A stretch of 64,000 nucleotides of DNA from Pseudisothecium myosuroides (taxonomy: Eukaryota > Streptophyta > Bryopsida > Hypnales > Lembophyllaceae), in the NCBI GenBank assembly GCA_951799445.1, contig OX637292.1, positions 15,689,296-15,753,295 of the forward strand. The letters are read 5' to 3'. The position numbers and the translations under genes were made by a program. The notes under the pieces are model-generated. The model was not told the origin of the DNA, did not search any database, and saw nothing but the letters and a program-made list of their open reading frames with translations. This document shows, one piece after another, positions 12,493 to 25,545 of the stretch. How positions within the stretch are numbered: the stretch's first letter is position 1; every line of letters begins with the position of its first letter.

Positions 12493-12943
12493 AAAGTTCC
12501 AACAGCTAATGCTTAATTAGGAACTGCCTGTGAATTAAGTAGGATCAAGTGCTCATGGACATGTTGAAACTCAACTATGTTGTGCTTCAAATTCTAGTCA
12601 TTTTGCTACGGTGTGAGTAGATGAAAAGAGCAAACGGCAAAGGGAACCTCATATTTGTGAGAAGAAGCTCACTTAATGGTTGTCAATTTCTGACAAACAA
12701 TTCCAAAAAAGAACTTGCAGCCATTTATATTTTGCAACCAAGCAACACAAATGTTCATTGTTCATCTCCTCCTTCACAGAAAGTGAACAATATACATAGC
12801 CACAATGGAGAGCTGATGAGGAATGGGTTGCCTCCCCTAGTTTGACCTCCACGGCAATAAGTGCTCCTAGGTTTTTTAAAGCAAATGTTTCACATTGTAT
12901 GAAAAAGAATGATTTCTATAGTGAGGAGCTCAGTGTTCTAGGG

Positions 12944-14198
12944 TTAATCCCTCAAGGCCTAACAACTTTTTGACAATGGAGGTTTTCAATGAATTGTCCC
13001 ACTTTAATACTTTTTTTTGCACGTGGATGTGTTTAAAATTTTTAATTTCAACCGTACAAAAGTAAAGACTATTTTGTCTACAGAAGCATGCAAAGAATTA
13101 ATTGTGGAAACTATTTACCATTGGATTTTTAGATTATAACAATCTTGGATGATCAACTTTATAGGCAAAAAACACAATTTTGGAAGAAGAAACATTATAA
13201 AAAGATGGATAATGTTTTTTGGCACCCTCAAAAAAATTATATTGGAATCTAAGACAAATGTAGTATTTTTTAATTTTAAAAATTAAAAGTTAGAAAACTC
13301 TCTCAAATTTGTATACATTTTTAAACAAAAGAAGAAGAAAGCCAAAATTGACTAAATTGAATCCTACAAATTTTTAAAAAATGTATATATGTGTCAATTT
13401 TTGAAATTTAATAATTGATATCATTAACATATTTTTTGGAACATCTTCAAAACATTTGGAATCATTCTCATTATTTTTTGTTCTTAATCACACCAAATTG
13501 AACTTTATATTTTAAAAAGTGCTAAAAATAAAAATTTGAAAAAAAATTCTCCAGACCCAATTTGTTTTTGGAGAGTAAATACTACAAATGCGCAAGAAAA
13601 TGTATTTTTTTCCATCCCTACTATTCCTTTCATTGGAACCAATTATATTTGCTCTTTTTTTTTATTAGACTACATTTCCTAAATAAATTTTTAAATACTT
13701 CCCACATTGAAAATTTGAAAATGGAAAAATGCAACAAGTATGTCAACTTGTTACTCTACAAGCTATTGTATAGTGTAGTGGTAAAGGTTTGATCACTAGG
13801 GATTTTGTAACTATATATTATTCTCAATGGTCTTTTATATTGCAATTGTTGTAATAACGTATATAATAGTAAGAAAATTATACATCATATACAAGTATAA
13901 ATCAACCATGTATGATCATCATTTTTTCCTATTAATAACCAAAATTAAATCCCACCAGACACAAGTCACAATTGTTCATATAAAAAGGCAAATTGGTTAA
14001 ATAATTGTCTATTGACTATCCAAAGCTATGTAAATGAGCATTAATAAAGTCTTTTAAACCTATTTACACTTTAAATAGAAGATCACATCAAAATCAAATA
14101 AATTCATACTACAAGATTTGTTTCATCCTACCAAGAATTTGCCATTGAAAATAGTTGAAGAGGACACATTTGTGTCCTCTCAGTCCTTGAGGGGTTAA
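12944..14198. mobile_element. Possible TTAA-flanked element overlapping the tandem duplication
   Basis: TTAATCCCTCAAGG at 12944 faces CCTTGAGGGGTTAA ending at 14198, in the style of the 59760-60676 element. An extra right-type end lies at 11319-11332 in copy 1, so the ends may belong to an older, rearranged element. No ORF of note. Confidence 0.35.
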
Positions 14199-15476
14199 GG
14201 ATAAGAGACCCATTACATTATGGTCCCAAGAGTCCAATTTAGATCCCTAAACGACCCAATTTCATTCTCTTGCATCTTCACTTCTAATAAAAATTGCTCA
14301 AAGAATGCAAGTGGAATTCAAAAGGTTGAAATTGGATTGAAAAGTCACCATTATTTTTATGATTTCAATGACTACCACCATGCTTTTTCTACATATGGCA
14401 ATAGATTCATGCATCATTCTACAATTTAAAGGGACACTTTTGATTTGTCATTGGAATTGTGTAGGAAATTAACATCTAATTCATTATTGAAAATTGCTTC
14501 GAAATACTCGTACCCAAAGCAAGACTAAAATCTTTTATCTACACTTATTCTTTAACAAATCCATTTATAGGATCATTCGGTTAAATTATTCAAATGTTTC
14601 CCATGAATATGCACAAAGGTATACAATCTAGCCGAGTTTCCATCAGTCCATTATTACATGCCGATGTGACGAAGAGCATGGTACTTTGAAAAATAGAATT
14701 CCCAACATCATTCTTTGACATCTTGACCCACGTGACGTACCATCTTGTACATCCAAGAAGTGAACATTTACGGCCTCGTGTCAACAGTGGCTAGATGTAT
14801 CCAATAGAGCAATATATGAAGACATTGAATAATTACCTGCATAATATGGAAAGGTTGGAAGCCTCTATGGAGAGGGATACTTGAAAAACGAATGTGGGAC
14901 TTTTCACCAAGTATTTACAAAGATTTGAGGCAATGCAAAGGCAAGTGTGGGATGCCAATGTAGAGTATGGTGACACAAAGGAGGTTGCAATGAGCAACTT
15001 GAGGACTACAATTCTAGAAGAGTGGGTGAAAATAGCAATAGGGACCCATATTGTAGACGTGACAAGCCCAAACTATGTGCAAATGGTAGTTGCTAATGTT
15101 GTACTTTAAACCTTAATTGTAAAATGAAAGCATTTGGCAACCACTAATCAAAGTGTTGGATTTGGCATCTAAGCGCTTCCAAACTTACTACAATGGGTTT
15201 GCTTCCTTGTTCAAAGTTCCAATAGCTAATGCTTAATTAGGAACTGCTTGTGAATTATGTAGAATGAAATGCTCAAGGACATATTAAAACTCAACTATAT
15301 TGTGCTTCAAATTCTAGTCATTTTGCTACGGTGTGAGTAGATGAAAAGATCAAATGGCAAAGGGAACCTCATATTTGTGAGAAGAAGCTCACTTAATGGT
15401 TGTCAATTTCTGACAAACAATTCCAAAAAAGAACTTGCAGCCATTTATATTTTGCAACCAAGCAATACAAATGTTC
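13459..15476. repeat. Direct tandem duplication, copy 2
   Basis: This is the second copy of 10141-12756, lacking both MITEs found there. It therefore preserves the pre-insertion sequence. Short open frames at 14590-14784 (-) and 14894-15109 (+) are unrecognised and treated as transposon remnants. Confidence 0.75.
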
Positions 15477-16965
15477 TCACAAGAATTTCATAGACCAAGA
15501 TGTGAAGTTGTCTTGACAAAAGACCCATGAGCTAGGCATGAAGTCTTAATTAGACACCTCAAATGTTTCATCACTACAATTGTGTAGACAATCGGCATAA
15601 TCCCCTAGATGAAATACCTACCCCACCTAAAATGGCAACCATGGTGGCCTAGGGGGTCCAATAGAATTCTCAAACGTAGATAATTTGCTTGCCATAGCTA
15701 GGTATTAGGCGTAGGAATAATTGATTACATTAGAGTTTAGATAGCATTCTAAACCCCCTACGAAGTTGGAGCAAAAGTTTAGCAGTTGTAGAGCTTTGAC
15801 GTTATATATTTCATTGATGATTCAAATTAAGGAAGTCATGTACGTTGGAGTCATACATCGTCGTCCTTCCAATGTGATAACTTCCCAACTTCTGACCAAA
15901 AAATGACTTACTACAATCATTCATCATTTTCAAATTGTAGTCATGTATCGAGAATCGAGTCATCTGCAACTACTATTTTGACTCCATATAGATGCAGTCA
16001 TTCATTCATTCATTGGATACTAGCCAAAATATTAATAATAGTATAGCATCCTTTATCTAGGTAATCATGTAACAAAAATAGAAAAATCTAAATAGATACA
16101 TCTTGTTTTATCTTGTAGTCACATTATTAGTCATTTTCGTAGACAAAGTTGTTTTGGATACTAGAATTCTAGAGATTTTATAGTCCATGTCACAATTTGT
16201 GTTCACATTAGCTACTCCATCATTTAATGGATAAAAAATTGTTGACAGAGGCTTAGATCATTCCTTGCACAGAATACTAAGATGCAAGATAAAACAATGA
16301 TTGTCCAATGACTATGAGCATATACATTTTGCACATGTCAAAAAAATATTCTATGTTTCATTCATATATGAGTTGTTTAGGATGACTAGTCATAGTTTAG
16401 GTGGTCATCATTGACAAGATTCCTACTAGCATATGGTATGAGTACCTATTATCAACATTGTCTAAAGATCAATACCTAAATGTATTAAATTAAAAAATGC
16501 CTTATTGAAAATTGCACAAGGCATTAGAAAAAATTAGGAGACTTTAAAGGATTGCCTCCCTTTGACCTTAAGTTTCTTACTTTTACATTTTCCACTTTAT
16601 TTTTGTCATTCACAAAGGCTTAAAAACATACTTAGACACTTCATGTGTTCTCAAACTTTTATGAATTTGAAGATGTGCTTGAAACAATTGAACTTCATTT
16701 TGAAGACCTTTCCAACGTTGTATTAAATTCCTATTGATTTGAAGAAAAATTGCTTTTACAATCTGCATTGAAAGTTTCCTCAATAAATGTTGTATCCATG
16801 CAACCCCCAAAAGGCAATGTTTAGGCCATTTCAACAAGCCACGTGAGCATGAAAACCCAAGGCCTATTCAAGGCCTTATATTCTTTCTAAATATGTAACA
16901 TACATCCAAAGCCAACACCTTATTGACAATGAACACCCAAGATCTTTGGACAAAAGATTCATCCT
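15477..16965. other. Intergenic, nothing recognised
   Basis: AT-rich sequence with no credible ORF, RNA gene or clear repeat structure that I could see. The frame at 16610-16837 (-, 75 codons) shows no family motif. Confidence 0.5.
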
Positions 16966-17195
16966 TTAACCCTTGAACGCCGAAGCGGACGTTTTGTGTC
17001 CAATGGATGACAGGGAATCAAACTGTATAGGATAGGAATGTAACTATTCATCCATGAAATTTGTTGTGGAAAGGGAAGATCTTCTATAATAGTTTAACTT
17101 GCAATGAGTACTTTTGCAATTTTGGAGGCTAATGAATCACACAGAAATAGAAAAGGATGATTTCAAGGGTCACCCCTTTGGTGTTTAAGAGTTAA
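16966..17195. mobile_element. Short TTAA-flanked inverted-repeat element
   Basis: TTAA at 16966-16969 and 17192-17195 with ends CCCTTGAACGCC and GGTGTTTAAGAG (9 of 12 complementary). Its interior ('actattcatcc...' to 'cttttgcaattt') is also found, interrupted by a MITE, at about 50625-51125, giving a second family member. Confidence 0.55.
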
Positions 17196-17223
17196 ATGAA
17201 CTAGTGTTGAAACCTACTTTGAT

Positions 17224-17362
17224 TTCAAGATTTCGGCCATCAAAATTTTAAACATGAATCCATAAGAAAATCAAGATTTCGGTCATCAAAATTTTAAACA
17301 TGAATCTATAAGAAAATCAAGATTTTGGTCATCAAAATTTTAAACATGAATCCATAAGAAAC
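17224..17362. repeat. Three tandem 46-bp repeats
   Basis: Units start at 17225, 17271 and 17317 with 'tcaagatttcgg(c/t)catc' and are nearly identical. No coding frame. The remaining 335 bases to the NRDE2 stop codon show nothing else. Confidence 0.75.
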
Positions 17363-17696
17363 GAACCAGAAATAAAATTTCATGCACAAACTTGAAGGCA
17401 AACTCTAATGGGTCCATATTGATTATTGATTTGAAGATGTACACCACCTACATATCCGATGAGTGCTATGTTGTAAAATATTGACATCCAATCCATCACC
17501 ATTGTAAATGATATCCAAATAATGCTTTCTTTCACAGAAATCCTCAAATCTACTTTTTCCATTAGATTTATTAGATCTGATCTTACACCAACAATATCTC
17601 TCTAGTGGTAAGGAAATTGGCACCACTATAGGAACGAATTACAAAGTGTTTCCGGCCATTGCTGACCTGCATACACTGGGGTTCGGGTTAACAAAC

Positions 17697-20600
17697 TCAA
17701 GAATCGTCTTCAGCGTCCTGAAGGAGGATCTCATAAACATCAGTGCGGATGCGCAACTCTTTCTCTCGCATTATCTCTTGAAACTCAGCGAGCTGTTTAG
17801 CTGTTAAAACAGAACTGAGCATTGTAAAACCGTCCAGCCATAGCTTCTTGGACCTGCATCGAGAAAGTCAAATGAATACCGCAGTTCAAAAGAAATAAAC
17901 AGATAAGATTCCAATTTGGAGGTTAGAACACAAATAAGCAATGATTTGTAGCATATTCACTGTTATTTCTACTGGTTTATTGAGCCGATAGGTAATGATA
18001 TGAGCACGCTACACCCAGGCATCTCAACACCCAAGAAAATGTACATACCAGGGACAAGCGTGAATAGCTCGGAAATAAACCCGGCGGGCACTCTCGATAC
18101 TCCGATGAACTTTATATTCATAAGCAAGATATGCACGCCATAACAAAACAGAATGTTGTGTAGCCTTCATTTCTAGAGCTCGCTCAAATAAGCGCTGAAT
18201 ACGAGCTGGACTTCCCTTATTGATTCCGAGCTCTGTTGCAAGGGCGAACATCCACAGCAATGTTGATGGATTCCTGAAGGAAACAGTGAGAAAACGTAAG
18301 AAACGAAAAGGCGGATTAATTTTCAGACAGTTAAATATAACCCGACATGAAAAGGAAAGCTTGCAATTCAAGCAACAGATTAATTCCCTGAAAAAGTAAC
18401 ACGCTCTTAGTTTACCTTTTCACAGATTCGTCAAAATAACGGCGCAGATTATAAGTTGTTGAGGAAGAAGACTGAACATACATCTCCAGAAGTACAGAAT
18501 TATGTGGATAGTTTCGCAGCCCCCTCAATGCAATACGTCGAACCTGTCCAGGCTTTGCAGCTGGCATACTCCTTCTTAGTAAACCAACGTAACGTTCCAT
18601 CAATGCTTCACACTCTTTGCTCTCCTTCCATTTACCTGCATAAATCAGCGAGTTGTAGAACTTCAGGAATCTGGGAGGCAAAATATAACCGGCTACAGTA
18701 TTTCAAGAAATCTGGTAAAGAAATAGACGATACCGCATTGCATTATGAACTGACTTTTTAGATTAAACAAAGTCAACCACAAGGGCGTGGGCGTGGGCGC
18801 GGGCGTTCACTTCCATATTATTATCACAGCAAAATAAGAACAATGTAACCGGTAACAATCAAAATCAAATCATGATGAAGTCACACTAAGAGAGGCCGCC
18901 TTCGTATTGGTGATTTCCGAGAGAGTGTGATCCCCAGACTCTTCCCCGGAAGACGAAAACAATCACCCAAAAACGAAAACAAAACAAAGAGAGACGCCAA
19001 AAAAATACCCGGAAGAGTGAAAGCAAAGCTCTCCTCAAAGACGGAGGCTGCAGCCTCCCAACCAGAGCTTAGTTCCTCGAATAGACCAACGCAAGCAATC
19101 ACGGCTACCCCTCGCTCATCAAGGTCTCGTCCAAAACTAGGCTTTGAACTGAAAGAAGCCATGTCCCGAATGTACGTCCGTCCTCTCCTTACATTTTGTA
19201 GATGCTGTTGGAACCCAAGCTTTGCCTTCAATATGAGGGTAGGAGAGATGGGATCTTCCAAGTCCGATGGAGAAGGAGCGTATGGTATTCCACCTCCAAA
19301 GTGGCACAAGATGAATAGAGCACGAGTCTTCGATCCATATGACATTTCCATGTCTGCGCACGCCAAGTAGAGCAGGGGAGCATCATCTTGCAACTCCTGT
19401 TTGTGTGACAGACCATGTCAGATAATACCCATTCCTCTACTTTCACAACAGTAACAGAAAGTGCATCCACATCATAAGAGGGTGTAGCATGATACCATAC
19501 ATTTGGCAGAGCCAGAAGGGAGGCAAGTGCTGTATCAAAGACTTTCCTTGAGGTATCCATATGCCCTGCTGCCCCCTCTACCAATGCATATGCAGTCCAT
19601 AACGCAATATCCTACACACAAGGCATATCAGTCTCAGATTCAATTCAAGGAAAAAGTTGGAAAATCCAATATCGGCCTTAATCCCGCTAACACCAAGACC
19701 CTTTAAGACTTAACATGCTTTCCTTATGAAAGCACACAAAACCACGTTCCGTAGCTCCAAGTAAATAGGATCAGATAACGGTAGACGAAAGAACTGACTA
19801 AGATTCAAGTCGTAGGATATTCCAGTTAGTAGCATGAACGATCTCATGCCTACTGTCTATTGTTCAGGACGGAGTTTGAATGTTTAAATGTCACATCTCT
19901 GTACTTGGAAGGAAAAAGTACCTGAGAATGTGTTTTCAAAAGTTTCTTTGCTAAAGTACGTGAAGCTTTCACCCCATAGTCCGATGCTAAACATTGGACA
20001 ACTACAAGCGTTTCAGTGAGGTCCCAGTGCCTGCCTCCAAGAGAATTGAGAGGACTAGATTGAAGCAGCAGTACAGCGTTGCAGGCAAATTGAGCTCGAT
20101 CATTGCTGTCTAGAAACCATTCTGGATCTCCAACAAGGTTGTTCAGAATACTCTCCCCTGGTCTCAACTGCTGCATTTCTCTGTTGCCGACAACGAATTG
20201 TGATATATTACTGCCCGGGGATCTGATTCCTCGAAGTCTGCTCAAAGAATCCGTCAGAGATTCCAGTCCCTCGATGCCTTGATGTGAGCTGAAATCGTTT
20301 GAAGAACACCTGCAGGCAGAAAATTCAGTCAAAACCGTGTCTGTTCCCCGACTGTCCTGCTGTACGTATCTTTTCCTTATACCTCGATAGAAGTGATTTA
20401 ATTACTAGAAACCTCTTCTCTTCCAGGTGGACAATTGAGACTGCCGTTCGTGGTTCTCATTTCAAAAACTTGTGCAGACACGCATGAGTCCACGATCATT
20501 TTCTCAGTCCCTCTCTCAAAATGTCACGAAAGTCATTCATTCGAATGTAGAAAATATCAAAACCACCTCAGGGCTGCTGATTTCGACTTTGTACTAAGTG

Positions 20601-23600
20601 CTGAAAGAAAAATAAAATGTAACAGCATTCAAAAATCAGAAGAAGCAAAACCTACCAGTTGGACACAGGTATGTTACAGAACTCGAAGAAGTGTCCTATT
20701 AATGAACATAATGCCTCCTCTGAATAGATAGAAACAAGAGTGTTCCTGACATCTTCAAACAACACCACTCTTTCCAGTTGTTCATCTTGCTGCTCATCAA
20801 TCTCGGTTTGTGCTGCCAGGTGTCAAGCACATATATTAGCCTTCCTCAAGCTTTTTAGAGACTCAGAGCCCTCCGAAGCAAGATATGTTGCACGAAAAAC
20901 ATAAACCAACACCACTAAAGGATCGCACCCCTTAAAACTGGTGAAACACTAAACTGAACTTGCTCAACAAGACAATCCCTACCACGCATAGGTAACCACT
21001 GCTCAGAGCCTCGCTTCCTCTCCTCCGCTGCCCATCGCAGCCAGACTCCAGGATCTGTGGCTTCCAACTCTTTTCCAGCATCCACGGTAGACAACCCAAG
21101 CTTAGAGAGCAGCGTAGCTTCATCGTCATCACTTTCCGTTCCCTCTTCCTCTTCCTCATCTCCTTCATCACTGGAAGCGTTTCCGGCATTCCTCTCATCG
21201 TCCATTTTATTGGATTCACTTCTCGGTAATACTGACTCGGACCACCCTGTCCACCCACCTGCGCAAGAATACGACCATTCAACAATTTCGACAATCTGGT
21301 TCCTCGATCCAGGACATATCAATAGAAACCAATTGCATAGCTTCGAAGTAGTCTATTCCCATCAATCCACCAGATGAAGGTGCAGCTCAAGGTGCACCGT
21401 CATTCCGGAAAGACTGGATTGATCCAAGTTGCCTAAACAATCAGATGTCGTTGAGCATCTCATTACCAAACCTTCACGTCTACTCTCAAGACAGAGAAAT
21501 CAATGGTACCTGGTGCTTGCTCTTCTTGCGCAGATTCATTTGCTTGAGCTCTCTGAAATCTCTCTTCTTCATTTTCCAGCCACAAAGCCCAACCTAATGC
21601 ACCCTTTTCTCCTATTCTCAAGGCCTCACTATCCCAAAATGCCTCGAAAAGCCTTCGTTTATTGTTTTCACTAGTCTCAATAAGGGGAGCAAACAAAGAA
21701 TATTCTATGGCTGCCTGAAAAATTCCCAACCCGAGCTCAGCATGACCAGTCTGCAACTCAAACCGACATCTGTCTACAAAGATAGATACCAGGGAAAGTT
21801 CTGCATTTCTAAGAGCTGCAGCATTCCCATTTTCATTTTTCTGCAAAATCGTCAATTACACGAGAACATCAGGACGTGTGTACTGGGCTTCTTTAGAGCT
21901 CATCAAGGCCGGTTCACCAGCAAAATGCTAATTCAACCTTCTGACTTTCTCAAGCGAAAGAATCTTATACTAATCAACAACATGAAAATACAAACTGTGT
22001 TTTGAACCAAGATATGACAGGATATCAGTACTCGTTTTCTCTATCCAGATGATATGCCATGACAATACCTGAGTGATCACACCTTTGAATCACATCACCC
22101 TGCCAGCATGATTTGCCAAGACTAGCAGGGGATCCCGTAGGTTAAGGAGTATGAAGGTCAAATTCACTCGAGTCATTCATAAAGGAGAGAAAAACGCCAC
22201 CCTACTCACCAGTCGATCGCGTGCTGCAGTAAGAGCCCCTAGTGCTCGAATATACATGGCACGGACAGTTGCAACAGAGAAAATCGAGAATTGTGAACAA
22301 ACGTACAGCAAAAATTCCTTCCAAAAGCGGTAATTTCCCCACAGGGTAATTGCCGCCTTCTCCCAATTAGCAAGCATCTCCGGAACAGCGTCACGAAGAC
22401 TGCAGGCCTCTAAATACGTCAACATTAATGCCAAACTGTCTGGATGATGTTCTAGTGCTTTCTCCAATACTGATATTTTTTTTACCACAGCTTGCTGCTT
22501 GACACCCTTCCTCTGCGCTATATGGATTAATTCATCCTGCCAGGTAAAAGAAAAATTGTTGCTTAGCTTAAATTGATCGTACATGGCATCACAATTTTCG
22601 AGTCAATTTGAAACGGCATGTCACATAATAAAAAGTAACAATGTAGCAACCTGGAACTTGGCAAACTCAAGCCACGAATTTTCATCGTCAGGCCGCTCCC
22701 GAGTTAAGGTGTTAAACTCTCTTGTTCTTCGGATGATATAATCATCCCCGTTTTCACCCTCTTCTTGCGCTTCCTCATCTCGTTTCTAAAATTTTGGAAG
22801 GCACAACTTGCCATCAGTGAACAAATGAATATAGACTGGAAAGCCACGATGCAGTACCTAGCAGTCACTGGTCAAGACTAGCAGAGCCAACGATAGACCA
22901 CAAACCATTTCTCATGAGCGCATCTTCAACAAAAGCATCACAGAGCGGCACCTATTAAAGAGCTGATCAGTCTAGATCAGCCTTCATCCAAAGGGCTACA
23001 TAACCTAGACAAAATGACATCGACACGATTTTACACAATGGAAAAAATGACTTTCCAATAGATAACTCGATAAAAGCAGATTGCCTATTACCTTCTTGAT
23101 TTCCTTCGACTCAAGTGGAATGAATGTGTCCAGTTTTTGAATATTGACTATCGTAGAAGCGGAAGGACTTAGGGGACGTATTCGAAAACGCCGGAGATCT
23201 CGCCTCGCCTCGCGTGCCATAGCTTCGCCAGACCAATAACGATATGCTTTATTGTCTGGCCCATCACCATCAGGCTCTACATCCAAATGTGTTGCGTTTC
23301 TTTTCTTTAGGCTCTCCCTCATATCTCCATCACTCTGCTGCCGAAAAAACCTAGCAACATCCATCCTGACCTCCAGCAAACAGAGGGATAAATGTCATTC
23401 TTTTGAGTCATATGAATTTTCTGAATGTCGTCGGCAATTTGATCTAAAAAGCTCCACCTTACTCATTATGGCTACTTGCTTTCGGTACAAACAAAGCAGA
23501 CTTTCTAAACCCCTGATCTTGACGCCAAAGGACGAAGTCGATTGCTCAGCGGACCTGTAGAGAGAGCCAAAGGCCAAGTTGTCACGGTCTCCCCGGGTAT

Positions 23601-24965
23601 CCACATAGTACTCTTTCGGCACATTTTCTTTTCCATCAGTCCAGGCTTTCACGCCAGCCTTTCTGTCAGCCGACTGAGCTTCTAAGGAACCGATCTGTAA
23701 ATCATCCCCTGTTTGTTTCCGTTTCTTCCGTCTCTTTCGCTCCTCCTCTTTCTCTTCCTTCTTGCGCTTTCTATGTCGCTTTTCCTTCCGTCTCTTATGT
23801 CGCGAACTTTCTCCTTCACTGAAGTCTGAGTTCGGGGTGGAGCTGGCCGTCTCAGGCTCAGGTTCAACCCTGACTCTCTCCCTCTTCCCCTCTGTTCCTG
23901 TTCCTTTACCCCTCTTCTCAATTTCGTCCACGACATCCTTTCCAGACAGTTGCTCGATGACTTTGCTAGCTGAGAAACTCGAGGGAGGAGGTAGAAGATT
24001 CTCAGAGAAACTCGAATTCGACAACCATGAGTGTGTGCTATATGATGCCTGTTTGGAACACAACTGAAAGGTGAGAGTCGAAGACCAGAAATCATATGCC
24101 ACTTCAGTAGCTAGTCAGTAAAATAGGTTCAGAAGCTCTGGCCGTTCTTTCGCATTCATGAAAATTCGAGAAGTACGATACTTGAATAAATTCGAGAACA
24201 GTTAACGATTTCAAAAGTTGCAAATCGTTCTTGGCTCCGTTATCCGATTTCCGATCATCTTTTCAATTAAATGCACATCCTGGCTATCTTCGAAATTTCC
24301 GCATTCAATCGATGACAATTATTCAGCAGGACTTCTAAATTACTTGAATTACTTCATTAATTGACAAATGCATCAGTACCTTGATCCCCAGGACTGTGAC
24401 CTAAATTCTGGAAACAAAACTTTGCAATAGAGCAAAAAGAACAGGGATTGATCACATTTCGCGAGCTAGGAAAGACGAACGACACAGGCGCTGAAGCGAT
24501 AGAGGCAGATAATGAACTCGAGGGCAATTAACGATCAAGATAAAAGTAGCGAATCGTTCTTGGCTCCATTGACCGATTTCCGATCATTCGCTCAATAAGA
24601 GACGCATCCTAGGGTTGCGACTTGCTTTCTTGGAAATTCTCAGGACTTCCAAATACCTCAAAATATCGGATAAATTTTTACAAACGCATTCGTATAATTT
24701 AATCTTCGGGTCCATGACCTAAAATTTGGATACAGAAGTTTGCAACAAAGCTCAAAACACAGAGATTACTCACATTTCCTGAGATGGGAAAGAGGGACGG
24801 CACAGGCGCTAGAGGAGCGATAGAGGCAGATAATGGAGAGAAACTGGTGCGAGCTCCTGCGAAGGCTTCCTTCGTCTGCGCTCCTTCTCGTCGTTGCTCA
24901 AGCTCGCTCTCCTCACCTTTGTCCCCTTCGGTGGCCGCTATTGCTTCTCGAGCGAGGTCCGCCAT
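17697..24965 (-). CDS. NRDE2: NRDE2 homologue, HAT-repeat nuclear RNA-surveillance protein (14 exons)
   Basis: NRDE2 proteins act in the nucleus in RNA silencing and, with the MTR4 helicase, in exosome-linked RNA surveillance (family knowledge). Exons (complement): 24774-24965, 23555-24063, 23092-23365, 22651-22785, 22210-22536, 21510-21840, 20983-21258, 20656-20812, 19922-20309, 19501-19611, 19009-19396, 18416-18692, 18049-18273, 17697-17853. They total 3747 nt (1248 aa), all phases consistent. Supporting motifs are SHSWLSNSSF-like HSWLSNSSF, DTRGDRDNLAFGSLYR, RRTREFNTLTRERPDDE, GGWTGW, and the C-terminal CPWSKKLWLDGF with RTDVYEILLQD. The middle and end are helical HAT/TPR-like repeats. A Lys/Arg-Glu tract near residues 150-180 is a likely nuclear signal, and an acidic tract lies near 615-635. 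The exon 12 acceptor (18692) is the least certain junction; the start is the first Met of the SLFP-containing exon. Confidence 0.9.
24190..24840. repeat. Tandem duplication of ~325 bp spanning the NRDE2 exon 1 tail and intron 1
   Basis: About 24190-24515 repeats about 24516-24840. Shared stretches include 'aatcgttcttggctcc', 'ccgatttccgatcat' and 'cgatagaggcagataatg'. The second unit contains the real exon 1 end and its donor GTGAGT; in the intronic copy the donor has changed to GTGATC, although the exon-like frame is still open. Confidence 0.75.
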
Positions 24966-25203
24966 ATCCAGGATTTTCCTCTCCGTCGTCTCCAGCAGCA
25001 ACTTTGGGAGAAAACAGGGGACTCGACAGATTGTGCAGAACTGAACTGAACTGAACTGAATGGCTGCCTTGCCCCCTGTGGGATGAATGAAAAATTTAGC
25101 ACACTCTTGTACAACTGTGATACCGTACGTGCAGGTGCCGAAATTGAATTTCCATGTCAGATTCTTAGGGGTCCACACCATTCGCAAGATGACATATGAT
25201 ATT

Positions 25204-25483
25204 GCAGGACGTTAAACCCGTCCCACTAAGTGGGACTTGCAGGGTAAAAACGCAGAAATTTTACCCCCGGAGAAAATGCAGGAATTTTTTATTTTTCACA
25301 CATGAATTTTTTTGCAAATTCTGAATTCATATTTGCAATCAGAGGCCCCAAATTAGCTAGGAGAGGTCTAGAACATAACCTAGGGACGGCACAAAATAGG
25401 GGCAAGGATTTTACTTTTATCCCCCTATTTCTGTTTTTTTTACCCTGCTGGTCCCACTTCGTGAGACGGATTTAACATCCTGC
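25204..25483. mobile_element. MULE-type MITE with perfect 9-bp target duplication
   Basis: Long inverted ends begin GCAGGACGTTAAACCCGTC and mirror the right end with few mismatches over about 45 bp. TATGATATT is present on both sides (25195-25203 and 25484-25492). A 9-bp duplication with long inverted repeats is typical of Mutator-like elements. It lies about 240 bp upstream of the NRDE2 start codon and has no ORF. Confidence 0.8.
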
Positions 25484-25545
25484 TATGATATTCACCATTT
25501 ATGCAAAAATGACTTAATTTTTGACGAATCTGACCTTCACTTCAA

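Larger units (their letters stand above)
10141..12756. repeat. Direct tandem duplication, copy 1
   Basis: It matches 13459-15476 in the same orientation over almost its whole length. The main differences are insertion of two MITEs here (10312-10612 and 12351-12492) and about 80 bp near 10965-11040 missing from copy 2. It contains short parallel open frames (for example 11724-11918 on the minus strand, 64 codons, and its twin 14590-14784), but I recognise no protein family, and conservation between young duplicates is no proof of coding. Confidence 0.75.
9451..12841. mobile_element. 3.4-kb inverted-terminal-repeat element with nested insertions
   Basis: Ends are GTAGGGGAGGCAAGCCATT (9451) and AATGGGTTGCCTCCCCTAG (12841). 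The same termini and subterminal sequences bound the short 378-bp element at 25546-25923, which identifies the family. The interior is interrupted by a 398-bp element (9482-9879), a CATTAG-type MITE (10312-10612) and a CACTA-type MITE (12351-12492), and it includes copy 1 of a tandem duplication. No intact transposase is seen. Confidence 0.55.

Noticed and set aside
11724..15109. Paired short frames (64 and 71-76 codons) present in both tandem copies as a possible gene
   Set aside because: The copies are recent duplicates, so similarity is expected without selection. Copy 1 has a stop in the frame intact in copy 2 (14894-15109), and no protein family is recognisable.
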